Shown: positions 21,159 through 30,242 of the stretch, one piece after another | How the letters are laid out: each line of letters begins with the position of its first letter | How positions within the stretch are numbered: the first letter of the stretch is position 1 | Assembly: GCA_028710605.1 (NCBI GenBank) | Contig: JAQTTU010000009.1 | Coordinates: 62,001 to 126,000, forward strand | DNA: 64,000 nucleotides | Direction of reading: 5' to 3' | Origin: Sideroxydans sp. | GTDB lineage: Bacteria; Pseudomonadota; Gammaproteobacteria; Burkholderiales; Gallionellaceae | Translations under genes and position numbers: made by a program | The notes under the pieces: model-generated | Told to the model about the DNA's origin: nothing | Databases searched by the model: none | Seen by the model: only the letters and a program-made list of their open reading frames with translations

Positions 21159-21914
21159 ATGACCGAACCGATACAGCGCAAGAACATGGATTTACGCAGG
21201 CGCAGCATCTATCTGTTGCCCAACCTGTTCACCACGGCAGCGCTGTTCGCCGGTTTTTACGCCATCGTGCAGGCGATGAACAGCAAGTTCGAATATGCCG
21301 CCGTGGCCATTTTTATCGCCATGGTGCTGGATGGACTGGATGGGCGCGTGGCGCGCATGACGCACACGCAGAGCGAATTCGGTGCCGAATACGACAGTCT
21401 GTCCGACATGGTGTCGTTCGGCGTTGCCCCTTCCATCCTGATGTACGAATGGGCGTTCCGCGACTTGGGCAAATGGGGCTGGTTCGCCGCCTTCATCTAC
21501 TGCGCGGGCGCGGCGCTGCGTCTGGCGCGTTTCAACACCAACATCGACGTGGTCGATAAACATTACTTTCAGGGCTTGCCCAGTCCGGCGGCGGCGGCGC
21601 TGGTGGCGGGATTTGTGTGGGTGATGCTGGACAACCGTTTCAGCGGTTTCGAGCTGCGCTGGTATGCTGTGGCGCTGACCGTGTTCGCGGGCTTGAGCAT
21701 GGTGAGCAACCTCAAGTACTACAGCTTCAAATCGATCAACATGCGCAAGAGCGTGCCGTTCATTGTCATCTTCCTGTTCGCATTGTTCTTCATGTTCGTG
21801 GCGCAAGACCCGCCGCTGCATTTATTCCTGCTGTTCCTCGCGTATTGCCTGTCCGGCTACGTGATGCTGCTGCTCAAATTGCGCAAGCCGAAAACGCCAC
21901 CGCCGTTGCCGTAA
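21159..21914 (+). CDS. pssA: CDP-diacylglycerol--serine O-phosphatidyltransferase
   Basis: 251 aa integral membrane enzyme. CDP-alcohol phosphotransferase signature DGLDGRVARMTHTQSEFGAE followed by YDSLSD is complete. About eight hydrophobic segments. The ATG at 21159 (MTEPIQRKNMDL) replaces the longer ORF in the track, whose start lies inside psd. It supplies phosphatidylserine to Psd. Convergent with the next gene, 4 nt apart. Confidence 0.95.
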   Translation: MTEPIQRKNMDLRRRSIYLLPNLFTTAALFAGFYAIVQAMNSKFEYAAVAIFIAMVLDGLDGRVARMTHTQSEFGAEYDSLSDMVSFGVAPSILMYEWAFRDLGKWGWFAAFIYCAGAALRLARFNTNIDVVDKHYFQGLPSPAAAALVAGFVWVMLDNRFSGFELRWYAVALTVFAGLSMVSNLKYYSFKSINMRKSVPFIVIFLFALFFMFVAQDPPLHLFLLFLAYCLSGYVMLLLKLRKPKTPPPLP

Positions 21915-21918
21915 TTTT

Positions 21919-22452
21919 TCATCGCTGCCACAGCGTCTCTGCCTGTCCCGCCGCCCGATTCAACACGCGGCATAGCACGAACAATAAATCCGAAAGCCGA
22001 TTGAGATATTTCAGCCCCTCCGCCGGGGCTGTTTCTTTTTGTATGAGCTGAAAATAATCGCGTTCCGCGCGCCGTGCCACACTGCGCGCCACGTGGCATA
22101 GCGCCGCTGCGCGCGTACCGCCGGGCAGGATGAATTCCTTGAGCGGCGGCAGAGCGGCGTTGTAATGTTCAATGGCGCTATCAAGGCGAACGAGTTTTCC
22201 TGCGTCGAACGGTGCGCCCGGCGTGGCGAGTGCGCCGCCCAGATCGAACAGATCGTGCTGGATACGCAACAACTCATCGCGAACATTTTGCGGCAACGTC
22301 TCGGCGAGCAATACGCCGAGCTGGCTGTTCAGTTCATCCACGCTGCCGATAGCGCTGATGCGCGCGCTGTCCTTGGCGACGCGCGAACCGTCCGCCAACC
22401 CGGTGCTGCCATCGTCGCCGGTGCGTGTGGTGATTTTGCCGAGCCGCATCAT
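21919..22452 (-). CDS. cob(I)alamin adenosyltransferase, PduO type
   Basis: 177 aa. Transfers adenosyl from ATP to cob(I)alamin. Signature TGDDGSTGLADGSRVAKDS near the N-terminus and SVARRAERDYF in the C-terminal half carry the ATP- and corrin-binding residues. The start at 22452 makes an ATGA overlap with the DUF1841 gene; the track ORF is five codons longer. PduO and CobA-type enzymes do the same reaction with different folds; this is clearly PduO fold. Confidence 0.93.
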   Translation of the reverse strand: MMRLGKITTRTGDDGSTGLADGSRVAKDSARISAIGSVDELNSQLGVLLAETLPQNVRDELLRIQHDLFDLGGALATPGAPFDAGKLVRLDSAIEHYNAALPPLKEFILPGGTRAAALCHVARSVARRAERDYFQLIQKETAPAEGLKYLNRLSDLLFVLCRVLNRAAGQAETLWQR

Positions 22453-22871
22453 TGTTTTCCCAGACAAGCCAGATAAACCGCCGCATCCGGCGCGGTCTTG
22501 TTGCGCTGCGCCTGCCAGATCATTTCACCCAGACAATCCATCATCGCGTGCTGCGCCTCGTGTTCAGATTGGTATTTGTGCGTGAGCCGCGCGAATTGTT
22601 CGCGTATGCCCTGCGGTTGGCCGATGGAAATCTGCTCCTCGATGGTGAGGTGCATCATCAGGTGCAGAAAGGGATTGAGCACATTGCCGTCCGCCGCGTA
22701 ATCCTTGTCCCGATTGCGTTCCGGGTCGTTGAACAGTGCGTGAAATTCGGGGTGCTTGTCTATGAGTTGAGCGGTCAGGTCTTCCAGCGGCGCGAGCAAT
22801 TCCTTCGCGCAACGTTTACGCCAGGATTCAAACAGAAACAGCCTTGCTTCGTCGCGGGTCGGATTGAACAT
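22449..22871 (-). CDS. DUF1841 family protein
   Basis: 140 aa, soluble. Start set at MFNPTRDEARLF, the invariant family beginning, rather than the ORF's distant ATG. Contains NPFLHLMMHLTIEEQISIGQ, a His-rich helix, and a Cys near the C-terminus. Function unknown. Upstream partner and translational coupling with the adenosyltransferase suggest a shared transcript. Confidence 0.88.
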   Translation of the reverse strand: MFNPTRDEARLFLFESWRKRCAKELLAPLEDLTAQLIDKHPEFHALFNDPERNRDKDYAADGNVLNPFLHLMMHLTIEEQISIGQPQGIREQFARLTHKYQSEHEAQHAMMDCLGEMIWQAQRNKTAPDAAVYLACLGKQ

Positions 22872-23092
22872 TTTGCATTCCTGAAAAGAGCGCTGGATTG
22901 TCCTTGCAACCGCCGCAGCCGTCAACGAACAGGGGGCGAGTTGGGATTGAAGCAAAGACCTCGCGGTTAATATGTCCTCTTCGGGGGAATTGCGGTAACA
23001 TGAATTCCGCATAAAAAATCGGCTTCAGACCGGTTCATTATCTAAAAAACAATAATGATTGTCGTCAAATATCGCCGTAGGAGGGTATCGCT

Positions 23093-25126
23093 GTGAAAAC
23101 AATGAATAGCCGAATCTTGCGCAAAATTTCCTGTATTTTTTTTGGCATATTCTGGGTTGGCGCGGTTGGTGCACAGTCCAGCGAAGAAGAAAATCTGGCG
23201 CTGGTGTACGGCGACCAATTCACCACCAGCCTTGCCACCGGCAGCCGCCAGTCCGTCTCCAAAGCCCCCGCAGCAGCCACCGTTATCACTGCCCAGGACA
23301 TTCAGGCCATGGGCGCAACCGATCTGGATCAGGTGATGGAAAGCGTGCCCGGTGTGCATGTTTCCATGCAGCACGTCGCCATGAACCCGATCTACAGCTT
23401 TCGGGGCATTCACACCAAGGAAAATCCGCAAGTCCTGATGCTGGTGAACGGACTCCCGATCACCAATGTATTTGTGGGCGACCGCAGCCAGCTCTGGGGC
23501 GGTATGCCGCTGGAAAACGTGGAGCGCATCGAAGTGATACGCGGGCCGGGATCGGCGCTGTACGGAGCAGATGCCTTCTCCGGGGTCGTCAATATCATTA
23601 CCAAGACTTCGGCAAACATTCAGGGAACCGAAGCCGGTTTGCGCAAAGGCAGTTTTAATGCAACCGATGCGTGGGCGCAATACGGCGGTACGCTGGGAGA
23701 ACTGGACAGCGCTTTCTATCTGCGTGCCGGAAATACCGACGGCTCTCAAGCCAATATTCACGATGTCCTTGGCGCATCCGGCCCGCTCAGCACGTCGCGC
23801 AAGGCAATAGATGCGCGCGCCGATTTGTCCAAAGAAGCGTGGCGTTTGCGCGCGGGCTACCAGCAGCGCGAATTGGGTGTGGGTGCGGGGCTGGCCGGTG
23901 CGCTGGATGCCAATTCTCGCGGAAATGTGAAAAAATTTAATCTGGATATGAGTTACGACCAAACAAACTGGGCTCCGAATTGGGATGTGTCCGGGGTGGC
24001 CGGTTATTACAATATCAGGGAGCATGGCGAGCCGTACTACACTCTTTTTCCAGGAATGCTCGGCAACCCGGCTCATTCCGAGCAACACACTCACGCCAGT
24101 GCTTCCGCTTTCTATACCGGCTTTGACAAGCATCGGATACGCATAGGCTCTGGAGTCCAGGTGGATGACTTGTATTCGGTTCGGGAAAGCAAGAACTATA
24201 AGTTTGTGCTTGTGGCAGGTGTACCGACTCTGCAACCTATTGCGTGGCAGGATGTGAGCGGCACTTCTCTAGCCTATCTGCTGCCGCACAAACGCAACGT
24301 GATTTATGCCTACGCTCAGGATGAATGGAGCATTGCCAACGACTGGGCGCTGACCGCCGGCGTGCGGCACGACCGCTATTCCGACTTCGGCAGCACCACC
24401 AATCCGCGTCTGGCGCTGGTATGGGATGCCGCCTACAACGTCGTGGTCAAGGCCATGCATGGCACGGCTTTTCGCGCTCCAGCCTTCACCGAAATGTACA
24501 ACACCACCAACCCGGTTGGAACGGGCAATTCCAGCATCAAGCCGGAGACCATTACCACGGACGAACTTGCTTTCTCATGGCAGCAAACAAGCAAATTACG
24601 CAGCAACCTGAATCTTTTCCGTTACCACATGAGCAACATCATCATCCCCGATCTCACCCCAACGCATGTGTATCAGAATGAGGGCGACCAGACCGGGCGC
24701 GGGCTGGAATTGGAAGCAACTTACGATGCGACCAGCAATCTGCGATATTCCGGCAATTATTCCTTGCAGCATTCCATTGATAGTAAAACAGGAAAAGATG
24801 CGGGGTTGGCTCCGCGCAGGCACTTGTTTGCTCGAGTTGACTGGCGTTTTGCGCCGCAATGGCAATTCGGTACCACGCTCAACCATGTGGCAGACCGCAT
24901 GCGCGAGCCTAACGATACGCTTCACCCCAACAAGATTCCCGATTACACCACCGTGGATATGAATCTGCGGTGCGAAAATTTTGTCGAGGGATGGGATGCG
25001 CGCGTCATGATAACGAACCTGTTCAACCGCAACGCGCTGGAGCCGACATTCTTATCGTCGGGTATTACCTCCGATTTGCCGCTGCCCGGACGCGCTTTGT
25101 ATGTGCAGCTGCAGTACTGGCTTTAA
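23093..25126 (+). CDS. TonB-dependent outer-membrane receptor
   Basis: 677 aa. GTG start fixed by TAGGAGGG eight bases upstream. Signal peptide cleaved about GAQS. Plug domain ~50-170 (APAAATVITAQDIQAMGATD, VERIEVIRGPGSALYGADAF) and a beta-barrel to the terminal aromatic residue region (LYVQLQYWL). Substrate unknown: siderophore, haem or cobalamin are all possible; the cobalamin adenosyltransferase is nearby but not in the same transcript. Upstream CAATAATGATTGTC at ~23051 weakly resembles a Fur box. No TonB/ExbBD or ABC genes adjacent. Confidence 0.92.
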   Translation: MKTMNSRILRKISCIFFGIFWVGAVGAQSSEEENLALVYGDQFTTSLATGSRQSVSKAPAAATVITAQDIQAMGATDLDQVMESVPGVHVSMQHVAMNPIYSFRGIHTKENPQVLMLVNGLPITNVFVGDRSQLWGGMPLENVERIEVIRGPGSALYGADAFSGVVNIITKTSANIQGTEAGLRKGSFNATDAWAQYGGTLGELDSAFYLRAGNTDGSQANIHDVLGASGPLSTSRKAIDARADLSKEAWRLRAGYQQRELGVGAGLAGALDANSRGNVKKFNLDMSYDQTNWAPNWDVSGVAGYYNIREHGEPYYTLFPGMLGNPAHSEQHTHASASAFYTGFDKHRIRIGSGVQVDDLYSVRESKNYKFVLVAGVPTLQPIAWQDVSGTSLAYLLPHKRNVIYAYAQDEWSIANDWALTAGVRHDRYSDFGSTTNPRLALVWDAAYNVVVKAMHGTAFRAPAFTEMYNTTNPVGTGNSSIKPETITTDELAFSWQQTSKLRSNLNLFRYHMSNIIIPDLTPTHVYQNEGDQTGRGLELEATYDATSNLRYSGNYSLQHSIDSKTGKDAGLAPRRHLFARVDWRFAPQWQFGTTLNHVADRMREPNDTLHPNKIPDYTTVDMNLRCENFVEGWDARVMITNLFNRNALEPTFLSSGITSDLPLPGRALYVQLQYWL

Positions 25127-25142
25127 GGCGTAAGGAACCGGT

Positions 25143-25949
25143 TCAACCCGCCGGATGCCAGCGCCGCTTGGCTGGCCCTTCGTACAGGATATGCGCGCAA
25201 GTCAACGGGAATAAACTTCCCTCCTCTCGTTGTTCCGCTTCGATATAGCAGGGCGGCATGCCAGCGAGGAATGCGGGAAACAGGTACAGGTAGTATTCCT
25301 GCGGCGTAAGCCCCAAATCTGCCGCCAGCGCGGCGGACAAACCGCCGTAATTCATGCGCTGCCGCCAGCGTCCACCGATCAATATCTCTTCGATTGAAAA
25401 CGCGAGCCGGACATACGCGCCGTCGGCCAAGCCGAGCTTCTCTGCCAACGCCATGGTCGGTTTGATGCGCTCGTCTGCGGCGGCGATGGGGCGACCGTAA
25501 CCGGCGATGCTGCGCTTCTGCTTGAGTTCTGTCGCCACCAGTTCGGCCAGATTGCCGCCGTCCTCCACCTGTTTTTTTGCGCGGATAAAAAATTCGATGG
25601 CGCGAATATCGATGCCGCGTCCGTAGATGGTTGCTTCGGACACCGCCAGCGCGGCGGCGATGCCCAGGTTGCCGGTGCTGCGCGCCGTGCCGGCCAGCGC
25701 CGCCACGCGGTTGTTCCAGATGCGCGCATCGGGGTAGCTGGTGTGCGCCCAGATAGCCTGCATCAGCCGCAATTGCTCAGGCGAAAAACGGCGACCGGTA
25801 ATGCCGAATACATACAACTCAACCCATTCCATATCCTTCAGATCGGCGTGCAAATCGTGTCCCCGGAACACCGCCCGACTGCCGACAAAGCACGCGCCCA
25901 TCTGCGTCTTCAAATGCCCCACGTGTTCCAGCAGTGTCTGCGGATTCAT
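25143..25949 (-). CDS. divergent citrate-synthase-superfamily protein (catalytic residues apparently lost)
   Basis: 268 aa. The ATG at 25949 overlaps the upstream gene's stop (ATGA); the track's longer ORF is rejected. The C-terminal half follows the citrate synthase/ATP-citrate lyase fold: IAGYGRPIAAADERIKP aligns with the family's GFGHP(L/I)Y segment and MNYGGLSAALAADLGL with the NVDxxS region. By eye, the usual active-site His, His and Asp are replaced (R, none, G), so it may be a non-catalytic partner. Last gene of a coupled three-gene operon; 16 nt from the convergent TonB receptor. A true function cannot be read from sequence. Confidence 0.7.
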   Translation of the reverse strand: MNPQTLLEHVGHLKTQMGACFVGSRAVFRGHDLHADLKDMEWVELYVFGITGRRFSPEQLRLMQAIWAHTSYPDARIWNNRVAALAGTARSTGNLGIAAALAVSEATIYGRGIDIRAIEFFIRAKKQVEDGGNLAELVATELKQKRSIAGYGRPIAAADERIKPTMALAEKLGLADGAYVRLAFSIEEILIGGRWRQRMNYGGLSAALAADLGLTPQEYYLYLFPAFLAGMPPCYIEAEQREEGSLFPLTCAHILYEGPAKRRWHPAG

Positions 25950-26737
25950 GCTTGGTCTCCTATCTTGTCGTGTTGCAGTTCGATGGTGAAGAACGGGAAT
26001 TTCTTGTGCCCGAGTTGGCGTTGTTCCAGCGCGTGCGCGGCGGCTCCCGGCAGGCGCAGCAAGAGGTGGAGCATTTCCCCTTGTTCCGGGGTGAAGCCCA
26101 AATCGGCAAGCGCGGCGGCGGCGACGGCGGACAGCGCCAGCGGCAGGCCGCTTATTGCCTCCAGTTCGGCGCGCTGCTGTTCCAGCCAGGCCAGACGTGC
26201 GCTCGAATTCAGGCTGACAAAACATGCGAGCGCCTGCTTGACCGGAGTTGCCGTGCTCACACCGTGCGGATCGAAGCCCGGCGGGTGTTGCGGCGCAGGC
26301 CAGATGGAAACTTCATCTGGCGCTGGCGCAGTCAGCCACTGCCGCCACGCGTCGAGGTTAGTGCCGCAAACCTCCCATGCCTGCATCACCAGAAATACTT
26401 CGCGTCCGCCTGCGTTCTGGCCTGCGCCCACCGCCAACGCCGCGATCAGGCTGGCGGCGGAAGTGGAGCCGCCCACGCCGCCGCACATCGCGGCATGCAC
26501 CGCCGCATCGCGCGGGCCGGGGTTGGCCAAGGCGACGGCCAGCGCTTCCAGCAAATCGGCTTCGGCCTTGCTCAGCGCCTCATCGCGGAACAGCAGGGCG
26601 AGCATTTCCACCCAGCGGATTTGTCCCAGCAATTCGCCATATACGTCGTAGCCCCGGCAGTAGGCGGCGCGCGCGGCGAAAGGATTGTCGGCTTCCGGCT
26701 CTTCCTGCCAGATGCGGGTATGGATGCCCATGGTCAT
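25946..26737 (-). CDS. citrate-synthase/citryl-CoA-lyase-like protein
   Basis: 263 aa. Resembles the citryl-CoA lyase part of ATP-citrate lyase: GPRDAAVHAAMCGGVGGST aligns with the first catalytic His segment, HPPGFDPHGV with the second, and LADLGFTPEQGEMLHLLLRL, then PGAAAHALEQ, with the C-terminal dimer/CoA region. The catalytic Asp position appears to be Ser/Ala. Both its start and stop are in ATGA overlaps, so it is co-translated with the ThDP enzyme before and the second citrate-synthase-like protein after. Probable roles are forming or cleaving a C-C bond to a CoA ester (inference). Confidence 0.72.
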   Translation of the reverse strand: MTMGIHTRIWQEEPEADNPFAARAAYCRGYDVYGELLGQIRWVEMLALLFRDEALSKAEADLLEALAVALANPGPRDAAVHAAMCGGVGGSTSAASLIAALAVGAGQNAGGREVFLVMQAWEVCGTNLDAWRQWLTAPAPDEVSIWPAPQHPPGFDPHGVSTATPVKQALACFVSLNSSARLAWLEQQRAELEAISGLPLALSAVAAAALADLGFTPEQGEMLHLLLRLPGAAAHALEQRQLGHKKFPFFTIELQHDKIGDQA

Positions 26738-28542
26738 CGCAGTGCTCCCAGAGATTTCATGCGCACGCCGATGGGCGGCACTTCTTCCGCGTCAACGCGG
26801 ATGTCGAGCAAGGTCGGCCCTTTGCGGCGCAGCATCGCATCGAAATCGAGCTTGTCCAACTCTTGCGGCGAACGGATCACGTGCGCGGGAATATTCATCG
26901 CTTCGGCAAGTTTGCCGTAATCGACGGGCGAAATTTCGCAGCCTATGGATTCGGCCTTGGCGATGCGCTGCCCGTGCCTGACCATGCCCAAGGCGCTGTC
27001 GTTGAGTACCACAAACACCACCGTAAGCTGCTCCATCACCGCCACGGTGATCTCCTGCCCGCTCATCAGGTAAGCGCCGTCGCCCGTGATGCACACCACC
27101 GGATCTTTCGGGTTACCGCGCGCCGTGCCGATTGCCGCGCCTATGGACCAACCCATAGGGCAAAAATCCATCAGCACGCGCAGCCAACTGGCCAGCCCCG
27201 AGCGCTGTTCCGGCTTTTGCACATCGGCATTCTGCTGTCCCCGATTGAGCCGCCGGTTGCGCGGCTGGAGATAATGCACCGTCCACACCATGCTGTTGCC
27301 GATGTCGGCGAGAAAGCGCGTGGTGGGCGGGCAGCGCTCGGACAGGGTTTTCATCAGGCGCTGCGGTTTGATCGGCGCGACTTCGGAATGGTAACTATCG
27401 GGCGAATCGAACATGACTCCGGCCTGATAGCTGTCCGCGCGTTGGATGTTGGGTCGGTAAGCATCGGCTTTCAACAGTTCGATCAGATGGTCGCAGGTCG
27501 AGCGGATATGGCCGCGCACATGCAGCTTGGCCATGGGCGAACGCATCAGGTTGTCCTCCGAATTGTCGATGTGCACCAAGCGGTTGTTGAGCAGGGAATC
27601 GCACCAGCCGCGACTGATGAGTTCGCTGAATCCTGTGCCGAATGCCAGTACGATGTCCGGCGCGCTGGCTAAAAGTTCGGTGGCACTGAGATGCCCGCCG
27701 AAACCGAAAACGCCGCAATACGCCGGATGCAGCGGATTGATAAAGCCTTTTGCATCGGGCGTGGTGACGAACAATGCGCGGGTCAGCTCGGCCAGTTCCA
27801 TGATCGCCTCGATGGCATCGCCGCACGCCGCGCCGATCAGGAACACCACGCGCGGGCTATGCTCTAGCTCGTCCTTGAGACGGAGTACCGCATGCTCGTC
27901 AATCAGCACGGGCTCGTGTTTGAACAAGGCGGCCAGATCGTAGGCGGGAGTCACGCTTGGCACAGCGCCGCGCAAAATATCCAGCGGAATCGCCAGATGC
28001 ACCGCGCCGCCGGGAGCCTGGTGCGCCGTCATCAGCGCGTTGGCCAGCTTGCGCTCGAACTGGCTGGGATGGGACACCATGGCGTTGTAGCGGGTGCAGT
28101 GTTGAAACATGGCAAAGGCGTTGACCCCGGTGCTGGAGGATTCCTGCAATGCGCCCTTGCCGAAGGAAGACAGCACCGGCAAACCGCTGATCGCCAGCAG
28201 CGGAATGTTGTTGTCGTGGGCGCAGGCCACGCCGGTGAGCATATTGGTCGAGCCGGGGCCGGAAGTGGCGCAGCACACGCCCAAGCGCCCGGTCTCGCGC
28301 GCATAACCGTCGGCCATGAAGGCCGCCCCCGCTTCATGCCGCGCCACGATTGGCCGCAAACCGCCGCGCCGCTGGCTGCGCGCCATCGCGTTGTACAACG
28401 GTTCGATCGCGCCGCCCGGCACGCCGAACACATACTCAACACCGATTTGTTCCAGATAAGCCACCAGCAAATCCGCTACTTCCAGCGTGTGCGGCGGCAC
28501 GGTTTTGTGATGTTTATGGGCAAGCGAAATTTCAGCATCCAT
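26734..28542 (-). CDS. thiamine-diphosphate enzyme, acetolactate-synthase-like (not the ilv enzyme)
   Basis: 602 aa. Three-domain ThDP enzyme: catalytic Glu in RHEAGAAFMADGYA, central nucleotide-like domain, C-terminal ThDP motif GDGAYLMSGQEITVAVMEQL through FVVLNDSALGM. Differs from ilvI in the middle domain and at substrate loops, and there is no small subunit gene. Strong AGGAGG ribosome site. First gene of the operon with two citrate-synthase-like proteins, so it may generate or consume an acyl unit that the partners attach to or remove from CoA. Candidates for the chemistry: decarboxylase, carboligase or 2-hydroxyacyl-CoA lyase-like. Confidence 0.8.
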   Translation of the reverse strand: MDAEISLAHKHHKTVPPHTLEVADLLVAYLEQIGVEYVFGVPGGAIEPLYNAMARSQRRGGLRPIVARHEAGAAFMADGYARETGRLGVCCATSGPGSTNMLTGVACAHDNNIPLLAISGLPVLSSFGKGALQESSSTGVNAFAMFQHCTRYNAMVSHPSQFERKLANALMTAHQAPGGAVHLAIPLDILRGAVPSVTPAYDLAALFKHEPVLIDEHAVLRLKDELEHSPRVVFLIGAACGDAIEAIMELAELTRALFVTTPDAKGFINPLHPAYCGVFGFGGHLSATELLASAPDIVLAFGTGFSELISRGWCDSLLNNRLVHIDNSEDNLMRSPMAKLHVRGHIRSTCDHLIELLKADAYRPNIQRADSYQAGVMFDSPDSYHSEVAPIKPQRLMKTLSERCPPTTRFLADIGNSMVWTVHYLQPRNRRLNRGQQNADVQKPEQRSGLASWLRVLMDFCPMGWSIGAAIGTARGNPKDPVVCITGDGAYLMSGQEITVAVMEQLTVVFVVLNDSALGMVRHGQRIAKAESIGCEISPVDYGKLAEAMNIPAHVIRSPQELDKLDFDAMLRRKGPTLLDIRVDAEEVPPIGVRMKSLGALR

Positions 28543-28702
28543 GTCAGAACTCCTCCTGAAGAAGTTTAAGAACTCATTGTTGTTAGCCTGTGATGAAAAC
28601 CGGCTGGACGGTCTGGAGCCGCTTAATCTTGCTGTGAATCATGCTACCGCAATTTTGCAATAAACCTCAAATGAAAAGTGGGTACTATGATGCCGTGAAG
28701 AT

Positions 28703-28767
28703 GCCCGTCAATAGGCGATCCGCATGATGCGCATGCTGGAGAGTGGCGTATTTATTGGTCTGCGGGC
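28703..28767 (+). repeat. 65-nt dispersed element, copy C
   Basis: Preceded by GTGAAGAT; GCCCGTCAATAGGCGATCCG...TTATTGGTCTGCGGGC. Lies in the 247-nt space between the ThDP enzyme start and the 3' end of nth; apart from it and upstream AT-rich sequence no other feature is evident there. Confidence 0.85.
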
Positions 28768-28789
28768 GAGGCAGGGGTGTCTGACGGCA

Positions 28790-29425
28790 TCAGGCGAGGT
28801 TCTTTTCCTTGAATTCGCACAAATCCTGAATCACGCACTCGCGGCATTTTGGCTTCCTCGCCGTGCACACATAGCGACCGTGCAGGATCAGCCAGTGGTG
28901 CGCATCGAGTTTGAATTCGTCGGGCACGACTTTCATTAGTTTCTTTTCGACTTCAAATACATCTTTGCCGGGTGCCAAGCCGATGCGGTTGCTGATGCGG
29001 AAAATGTGGGTATCGACGGCGATGGCGGGCTGGCCGAAGGCGGTGTTGAGCATCACGTTGGCGGTCTTGCGGCCCACGCCGGGCAAGGCTTCCAGCGCCT
29101 CGCGCGTATGCGGCACCTGGCCGTGGTGCAGTTCGACCAGCATGCGGCACATCTGCATGATGTGTTTGCTTTTGGTTTGATACAAGCCGATGCGCTGCAC
29201 GTATTCGCGCAGCGCGTCTTCACCCAGATCGAGGATGGTTTGTGGCGTGTTGGCGACGGGAAACAGTTCGCGCGTGGCGAGGTTGACGCTCTTGTCGGTG
29301 GCCTGCGCCGACAGGATTACCGCCACCAATAACTCGAACGGCGAAGTGTGTTTCAGTTCGGTAGTCGGGTGCGGATTGGCTGCTTGCAGCCGTAAAAAAA
29401 TCTCGCGGCGTTTAGCGGGGTTCAC
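28790..29425 (-). CDS. nth: endonuclease III
   Basis: 211 aa. Base-excision repair glycosylase/lyase for oxidised pyrimidines. Helix-hairpin-helix with catalytic Lys in LPGVGRKTANVMLN, catalytic Asp in AVDTHIFRISNR, and the [4Fe-4S] cluster CTARKPKCRECVIQDLC. The GTG start at 29425 overlaps the upstream HepT-like gene stop (GTGA); the track's longer ORF is rejected. nth normally follows rnfE in proteobacteria; here a toxin-antitoxin pair intervenes. Confidence 0.95.
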   Translation of the reverse strand: MNPAKRREIFLRLQAANPHPTTELKHTSPFELLVAVILSAQATDKSVNLATRELFPVANTPQTILDLGEDALREYVQRIGLYQTKSKHIMQMCRMLVELHHGQVPHTREALEALPGVGRKTANVMLNTAFGQPAIAVDTHIFRISNRIGLAPGKDVFEVEKKLMKVVPDEFKLDAHHWLILHGRYVCTARKPKCRECVIQDLCEFKEKNLA

Positions 29426-29898
29426 GAAGCGTGTTTGTCCAATTTGAATTTGGACTGGCAGTAGCTGCCAGCATCTGCTTGCCATTGCAGCAAAGCGGGG
29501 ATGCTGCCCACCATTTTCTTGATAATCTCGGCCAGCGCTTCGGGATCGTCTTCGTACTCGTGGTTGATCTGGTTGCGTACCTCGCGGATTTCTTTCCAAG
29601 CGGATTCGCTGCCGATAATCCCGGCCTTTTCGGCGAAAGCCAGCACATCGGAGAATCCGCTGTACGCGACTTCCTCCTCGCGGGCAATGGAGGCCAGCAG
29701 CTTGCCGAGATGTTCCTGAAACTCCGACACGCGCATGCGGAATGCGGCGAGATGATTGGAATCATCCAGCGAATATTGCGCGGGATTTTTTTTCAGTATC
29801 CCGCATTCTTCGATCTTGCCGGTGGCGTGAATCAAATAAGCGCGCAACTTGTCCAGTTGCGCGAGGCGCGATGCGATCAATTGCAGATGGGTTTTCAT
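29422..29898 (-). CDS. hepT: HEPN-domain RNase toxin, HepT-like
   Basis: 158 aa, all-helical. Carries the RX4HXY active motif as RNQINHEY near residue 120, the hallmark of HepT toxins of the type VII MntA/HepT systems. In those systems the Tyr is AMPylated by the antitoxin. The preceding gene overlaps by ATGA and encodes the matching nucleotidyltransferase. Toxin activity is inferred, not shown. It also overlaps nth, which is unusual for a toxin gene. Confidence 0.85.
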   Translation of the reverse strand: MKTHLQLIASRLAQLDKLRAYLIHATGKIEECGILKKNPAQYSLDDSNHLAAFRMRVSEFQEHLGKLLASIAREEEVAYSGFSDVLAFAEKAGIIGSESAWKEIREVRNQINHEYEDDPEALAEIIKKMVGSIPALLQWQADAGSYCQSKFKLDKHAS

Positions 29899-30188
29899 GC
29901 CAGCCGAATCCCTTCTTCACGTGCGATTTGATAGATGGGGCGGGACTTGCGGTGATTGTTGACGACCAGATCCACCGAGCGCCCGAACAAATCGTTCAGC
30001 GCGATTTTCGCGTGAACTGTTTCGTCCAGCAACACGCCGGGCAAGGAGGTCTCCGCGTACAAATCCACATCGCCGCCGCGCTTGGCATCGTCTGTGCGCG
30101 AACCGAACAGCCACACAGCCGCTTCCGCGCCAAGCGTGCTGCGGATAATGGCGACTGCTTGTTCGGCTTGAGTGCTGGAGATGCGCAT
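29895..30188 (-). CDS. mntA: MntA-like minimal nucleotidyltransferase antitoxin
   Basis: 97 aa. Minimal nucleotidyltransferase with GSRTDDAKRGGDVDLY (GSx9-DxD motif) near residue 29 and a downstream third acidic residue in RSVDLVV. Members neutralise HEPN toxins by AMPylating the Tyr of RX4HXY. First gene of the pair; 54 nt separate it from rsxE. The starting ATG has AGGAG upstream. Confidence 0.86.
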   Translation of the reverse strand: MRISSTQAEQAVAIIRSTLGAEAAVWLFGSRTDDAKRGGDVDLYAETSLPGVLLDETVHAKIALNDLFGRSVDLVVNNHRKSRPIYQIAREEGIRLA

Positions 30189-30242
30189 GTATTGCTCCTG
30201 TGAAACTGGCAGGCATTTTACTGCACGATACCAGCCCTGCGG

